A stretch of DNA of 64,000 nt from positions 1,130,009-1,194,008 of the forward strand of contig NZ_JAGTJJ010000001.1 in assembly GCF_028435365.1 (NCBI RefSeq). Reading direction: 5' to 3'. A program made the translations under genes and the position numbers. The notes under the pieces were generated by a model. It searched no databases. It saw only the letters and a list, made by a program, of their open reading frames with translations, and had not been told where the DNA came from. This DNA comes from Polyangium jinanense. Its GTDB lineage: Bacteria; Myxococcota; Polyangia; Polyangiales; Polyangiaceae. Of this stretch, positions 60,172-64,000 are shown piece after piece (within the stretch, counting starts at the first letter, position 1; every line of letters starts with the position of its first letter).

Positions 60172-63100
60172 ATGATCGTCGGGAGAGGCTACGCGCTCCG
60201 CGAGAAGATCGAGGAAACCGCCGATTTTTCCCTGTACCGCGCGTGCCGCGAGGGCGACGGCGTCCCGGTCTTGCTGAAAATCCTGCGCGCGGAAAGAGCG
60301 ACTGGCGCCGAGGTCGCGCGCTTCAAGCACCAGTACGAGCGCATCGCGCGCCTCGCCTCGCCCCGCCTCGTCGCGCTGTGCGGCGTCGAGGCGCTCGCCG
60401 GCTCCTTGATCGTCGTCCTCGAGGACTTCCCGGGCCGCGATCTCGCGCGGATCCTCGCCGCGCGCCCGTCACGCAGGATGCCGGTCGGCGAAGCGCTCGA
60501 TCTCGCGGCTGCGCTCGCCGAAGGGCTCGCCGTGGTGCACGCGGCCGGGCTCGTCCACCGCGATCTGCGCCCGCAGAACGTGCTCGTCGGCGCGCGCGGC
60601 GCGGTCAAGATCAATAGCTTCGGCGTCGACGCCGAGATCACCCACGCGCACGAACGGCTCTATGCGCCGGCGGTCATCGCCGACGTGCTGCCTTATGTCT
60701 CCCCCGAGCAGACAGGCCGCATGAACCGCGGCGTCGACTACCGGACCGACCTCTACGCGCTCGGCGTCATCCTGTACCAGATGCTCACGGGTCAACGCCC
60801 CTTCGAGGCCCTGGACCCGATGGAGCTCATTCACGCGCACCTCGCCCTCGCGCCCGCGCCGCCGTCCCGCGTCGATCCGACGATCCCCGAGGCCGTCTCC
60901 GACGTCGTGCTCAAGCTGCTCGCGAAAAACGCCGAGGACCGTTACCAGAGCGCCGAGGGCCTGCTCGCCGACCTCGAGCGCTGCCGTGAGGCCCTGCGCG
61001 GCACGGGGACGATCGAGCCCTTCGTCGCGGGCCTGCGCGATCGTCAGGACCTCTTCCGGATCCACCAGAAGCTCTACGGCCGCGCGCATGACATCGAGGC
61101 GCTCACCACCGCGTTCGAGCGCGCGCTCGAGGGAAGCCGCGAGATCGTCCTCGTCTCCGGCTACTCGGGCATCGGCAAGTCCTCGCTCGTTCACGAGATC
61201 CTCAAACCGCTCGCGCGGCAGAAGGGGTATTTCACGAGCGGCAAATACGACCAGTACAACCGCGACACGCCCTACAGCGCGGTGATCCAGGCGTTCGACG
61301 GCCTCGTGCGGCAGATCCTCACCGAGAGCGAGGCGCGCATCCTCCGCTTTCGGAGCGCGATCCTCGAGGCGCTCGGGCCGAACGGGCAAGTCGTCTGCGA
61401 CGTCGTCCCCTCGCTTCTGCATGTGATCGGCCCGCAGCCGCCCGTCCCGGCGCTCGGCCCGCTCGAGGCGCAGAACCGCCTGAACCGGTGCTTCTTGCTG
61501 TTCGTCTCGGTGTTCGCGCGGCACGCGCACCCGCTCGTCCTCTTCCTCGACGATCTGCAGTGGATCGACCCCGCGAGCCTCGTGCTGCTCCGCACCCTGC
61601 TCGCCGACGACTCGCTCGAGTCGCTCTTCTTCTGCGGCGCCTACCGCGACAACGAGGTATCGCCCGGGCACCCGTTCGTCATGGCCATCGAGGAGCTCAA
61701 GCGCGCCGGGCTCGCCGTGTGCGACATCGTCCTCGCCCCGCTCGCGCGCCCGCACCTGCTCGAGATGCTCTCGGACAGCCTCAAACGCGACGACTGTGCG
61801 CCGCTCGCCGACGTGGTGCTGAAGAAGACCGGCGGCAACCCGTTCTTCGTCAAGGAATTCGTCCGGTCGCTGCACGACCACGGCGTGCTCACGTTCGCAG
61901 CCGGGTCGGGATGGCGCTGGGACCTCGCCAAGATCGAAGCGCTCGCGTACACGGACAACGTCGTCGACCTCATGGTGCGCACCATCGCGCGGCTACCAGC
62001 GACGACCCAGACGGCCCTGAAGCTCGCCGCGGCGATCGGCAACCGGTTCGAGCTCGACGTGCTCGCCACGGTGAGCGAGTGCTCGCCGGAAGACGCGTAC
62101 GGCCGCCTCGATCCTGCCGTGAGCGAGGGGCTCGTGATCGCCCGCCGCGAGGACTACCGCTTCGCCCATGACAAGGTCCAGGAGGGCGCCTATGCGATGA
62201 TCCCGGAGGCGGACCGGCCCGCCTTCCACCTCCGGATCGGCCGGCTGCTCGCGGACAAGCTGGACCTCTCCGAGAGCCAGAACCTCTTCGACGTCGTCGG
62301 CCACCTGAGCAGCGCGGGCGACCTCGTGTCGGACCCTGCGGAGCGCCTGCGCCTCGCCCGGATGAGCTTCGAGGCCGCCTGCCGCGCCGAGGACGCGGCC
62401 GCCTTCGGCGCCGCCCTGCGCTACCTGAAGCTCGGCCTCCTGCGCCTCCCGGAGGACGCCTGGACGTCGCAGTACCGGCTCCGCCTCGCGTACGCGAAAA
62501 AGACCGGCCTCATGCTCTCGCTCTGCGGCCTGCACGACGACGCCCTCGCGATCCTCTCCGATTGCCTGGAGCGGGCCGCGAGTCGGCTTGATCGCACCGA
62601 GGTGCTGCGGCTCAAGATGGGCGTGCAGGTGCTCAAGAACGACCTGCCCGCCGCGCTCGCGGAGGGACTCGCAGCCCTGCGCCCGTTCGGGCTCGACCTG
62701 CCTCCCTTCCCCGACGAATTCATGGTCAACGCCCAAGTCCAGGCGACGATGGATCTCGTCCGGGAAAAGACGCTCGATGCGCTCCCAGGCCTGCCGCCGC
62801 TCGCGGACCCGGAGATCCGCGCCATGCAGGACGTGCTCCAGGAGTTCTTTGCTCCCGGCTGGTTCGTGAGCCCCAACAACCTCGCCATCACGACCGCGAA
62901 GATCCTCGAGAACACGCTCCGCCACGGGCTATCGGAGCACGCGATCTACGGCTGCGTCACCTTCGCGATGTTCCTCTGCGGCCGCGGCGACATCGAACTC
63001 GGCTACCGCTTCGGCCGCGCCGCCGTCGACCTTTCGAAGCGCCACCCGGACAAGAAGTCCGAGTCGATGCTCCTCAACATGTGGGGCTCCATGGTGCAGC

Positions 63101-64000
63101 AATGGAGAGAAAGCTACGCCGCCTGCAGGGAGACGGTGCTCCTCGGCATGCATGCCGGCGTCGAGACCGGCCAGTACATCTGGGCGTTCTACAACACGGT
63201 CAACGTCAGCACGAGCAGCCTCCTGCGCGGCCTTCCGCTCTCCGACCTCCTCGCCGAGGCGCAGAGCCACCAGCCGATATGCAAGCTCGACAAGTGGAAC
63301 GCCATCACCTGGATGAACGGCGCGGTCGGACAGATCGCGCACCAGCTCTCCGTCGAGACCGCGCGCCCGGCGATGCTCAAGGGCGCGTGGATCGACATCG
63401 ACGAGGTGCTCGAAGTGGCCCGCCGGATCGACAGCCAGGGCTCGCTCTTCTTCGCCCACTTCTACATGGTGATCCTCGACGTATTCCAGGGCGCGTTCGA
63501 GGAAGCGGCGCGCGCCGCGCTCTTGCCGAACATCGAGATCCCGACCGTAGCCGCCTGGCTCGGCACCTCCGCGTTCCTCTTCTACGCCGGTGTCGCGTTC
63601 ACGCAGGCGGCGGACGTGGTCTCCCCGGACGAGCGCGCGCTCTTCCTCGCCCGCGCGGAGAGCTTTGCTCAAAAACTCTCGCGCTGGGCGGAGTTCTGCC
63701 CGGAGAACCTTTCGCACCGCAGCGCCCTGCTCCGCGCCGAGCTCGAGCGCGCCGGCGGCGACATGCTCGCCGCGTGGAATCGCTACGACGAGGCGATCGT
63801 CCTCGCCCAGCGCGGCGGCTACCTCCACGACGAGGCGCTCGCCAACGAGCTCGCCGGCCTCTCCTTCCGCGCGCTCGGCAAGACCACCGTCGCCCGCGCC
63901 TACCTCACCGAGGCGCACAGGGCCTACGGCCGATGGGGCGCGACGGAGGCGATGCGGCGCCTCGAGCGCGCGTACCCCGACCTCGTCCCATGCGAGATCC
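60172..64000 (+). CDS. Kinase/STAND-ATPase hybrid sensor protein, partial
   Basis: The first 1276 residues of a very large protein are present; the frame runs off the window. Residues about 5-275 form a kinase-like domain with HRDLRPQN, SPEQTGR and LYALGVILYQMLTG. At the DFG position it reads NSFGVD, so the metal-binding Asp is missing and activity is doubtful. Residues about 285-650 are an AAA/STAND ATPase: Walker A GYSGIGKSS, Walker B LVLFLDDLQW, then GGNPFFVKEF. The rest is helical TPR-like sequence. Related hybrids end in GAF and histidine-kinase domains, which would lie beyond 64000. ATG 60172 has AAGG about ten bases upstream and follows a TATAAA promoter. Confidence 0.88.
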   Translation, partial: MIVGRGYALREKIEETADFSLYRACREGDGVPVLLKILRAERATGAEVARFKHQYERIARLASPRLVALCGVEALAGSLIVVLEDFPGRDLARILAARPSRRMPVGEALDLAAALAEGLAVVHAAGLVHRDLRPQNVLVGARGAVKINSFGVDAEITHAHERLYAPAVIADVLPYVSPEQTGRMNRGVDYRTDLYALGVILYQMLTGQRPFEALDPMELIHAHLALAPAPPSRVDPTIPEAVSDVVLKLLAKNAEDRYQSAEGLLADLERCREALRGTGTIEPFVAGLRDRQDLFRIHQKLYGRAHDIEALTTAFERALEGSREIVLVSGYSGIGKSSLVHEILKPLARQKGYFTSGKYDQYNRDTPYSAVIQAFDGLVRQILTESEARILRFRSAILEALGPNGQVVCDVVPSLLHVIGPQPPVPALGPLEAQNRLNRCFLLFVSVFARHAHPLVLFLDDLQWIDPASLVLLRTLLADDSLESLFFCGAYRDNEVSPGHPFVMAIEELKRAGLAVCDIVLAPLARPHLLEMLSDSLKRDDCAPLADVVLKKTGGNPFFVKEFVRSLHDHGVLTFAAGSGWRWDLAKIEALAYTDNVVDLMVRTIARLPATTQTALKLAAAIGNRFELDVLATVSECSPEDAYGRLDPAVSEGLVIARREDYRFAHDKVQEGAYAMIPEADRPAFHLRIGRLLADKLDLSESQNLFDVVGHLSSAGDLVSDPAERLRLARMSFEAACRAEDAAAFGAALRYLKLGLLRLPEDAWTSQYRLRLAYAKKTGLMLSLCGLHDDALAILSDCLERAASRLDRTEVLRLKMGVQVLKNDLPAALAEGLAALRPFGLDLPPFPDEFMVNAQVQATMDLVREKTLDALPGLPPLADPEIRAMQDVLQEFFAPGWFVSPNNLAITTAKILENTLRHGLSEHAIYGCVTFAMFLCGRGDIELGYRFGRAAVDLSKRHPDKKSESMLLNMWGSMVQQWRESYAACRETVLLGMHAGVETGQYIWAFYNTVNVSTSSLLRGLPLSDLLAEAQSHQPICKLDKWNAITWMNGAVGQIAHQLSVETARPAMLKGAWIDIDEVLEVARRIDSQGSLFFAHFYMVILDVFQGAFEEAARAALLPNIEIPTVAAWLGTSAFLFYAGVAFTQAADVVSPDERALFLARAESFAQKLSRWAEFCPENLSHRSALLRAELERAGGDMLAAWNRYDEAIVLAQRGGYLHDEALANELAGLSFRALGKTTVARAYLTEAHRAYGRWGATEAMRRLERAYPDLVPCEI

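Overview
The window is very GC-rich, with third codon positions almost all G or C. Its gene content points to a large-genome myxobacterium, probably of the Polyangiales (Sorangium/Polyangium type). The evidence is several Hanks-type Ser/Thr kinases with periplasmic tails, an FHA-domain sigma-54 activator, a MopE-like lipoprotein with Asp-rich metal-binding repeats, VIT/VWA proteins, many lipoproteins and many TPR proteins. This placement is inferred from gene families and was not tested by search.

Region by region. 1-9266: a minus-strand cluster with an FHA/AAA+ regulator, a Ser/Thr kinase, a TPR/PEGA-type periplasmic protein, a MopE/beta-helix lipoprotein, a small lipoprotein and a cut-off DUF3604-like PHP protein. 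A divergent haem-oxygenase-like gene follows. 9279-15310: a VIT/zinc-ribbon/double-VWA protein, a helical-repeat protein and an Old Yellow Enzyme-like oxidoreductase. 15320-21374: a putative 6-kb integrative element bounded by 35-bp direct repeats. It carries four overlapping small genes ending in a sigma factor, a MerR/Xis-like regulator, a replication-like protein with internal tandem repeats, a small membrane protein and a tyrosine integrase. 21496-23646: a 2-kb cassette bounded by an 89-bp near-perfect direct repeat. The repeat is the promoter-like region and first 16 codons of the adjacent VanW-family gene. The cassette encodes a small unknown protein, a C39-like cysteine peptidase, a trypsin-like serine peptidase and a coupled 42-residue ORF. 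This is the best candidate in the window for an undescribed system. 23597-29455: VanW, two unknown plus-strand genes, then a three-gene minus-strand operon of unknown function separated by a strong bidirectional terminator. 29456-35150: accessory DNA with a 43-bp tandem repeat, an RsbR-like PAS-STAS protein, small orphan genes, an integron attC-like hairpin behind a CPCC-domain gene, a cyclase-family hydrolase and debris of an integrase.

35153-40498: a secreted small protein, the first of two MRNLTL-family paralogues, membrane and coiled-coil proteins, and a BtpA-family protein coupled to a GT39-like membrane glycosyltransferase. 40509-48422: a complete alpha-glucan uptake operon with an outer-membrane porin, a lipoprotein GH13 amylase, a MalK ATPase, a single polypeptide fusing the sugar-binding protein to the MalF-type permease, and a MalG-type permease. 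The porin would admit oligosaccharides, the amylase would trim them, and the ABC transporter would import them. 48426-59780: secreted proteins, an M1-type metallopeptidase, a second kinase plus TPR/PEGA module, the second MRNLTL paralogue, a TPR/gluzincin protein and a lysine 2,3-aminomutase-like radical SAM enzyme. 60172-64000: the 5' part of a giant kinase/STAND-ATPase hybrid sensor that runs off the window.

I found no rRNA, tRNA or CRISPR array. Domain calls come from reading motifs by eye. The repeat and hairpin coordinates were counted directly in the sequence.
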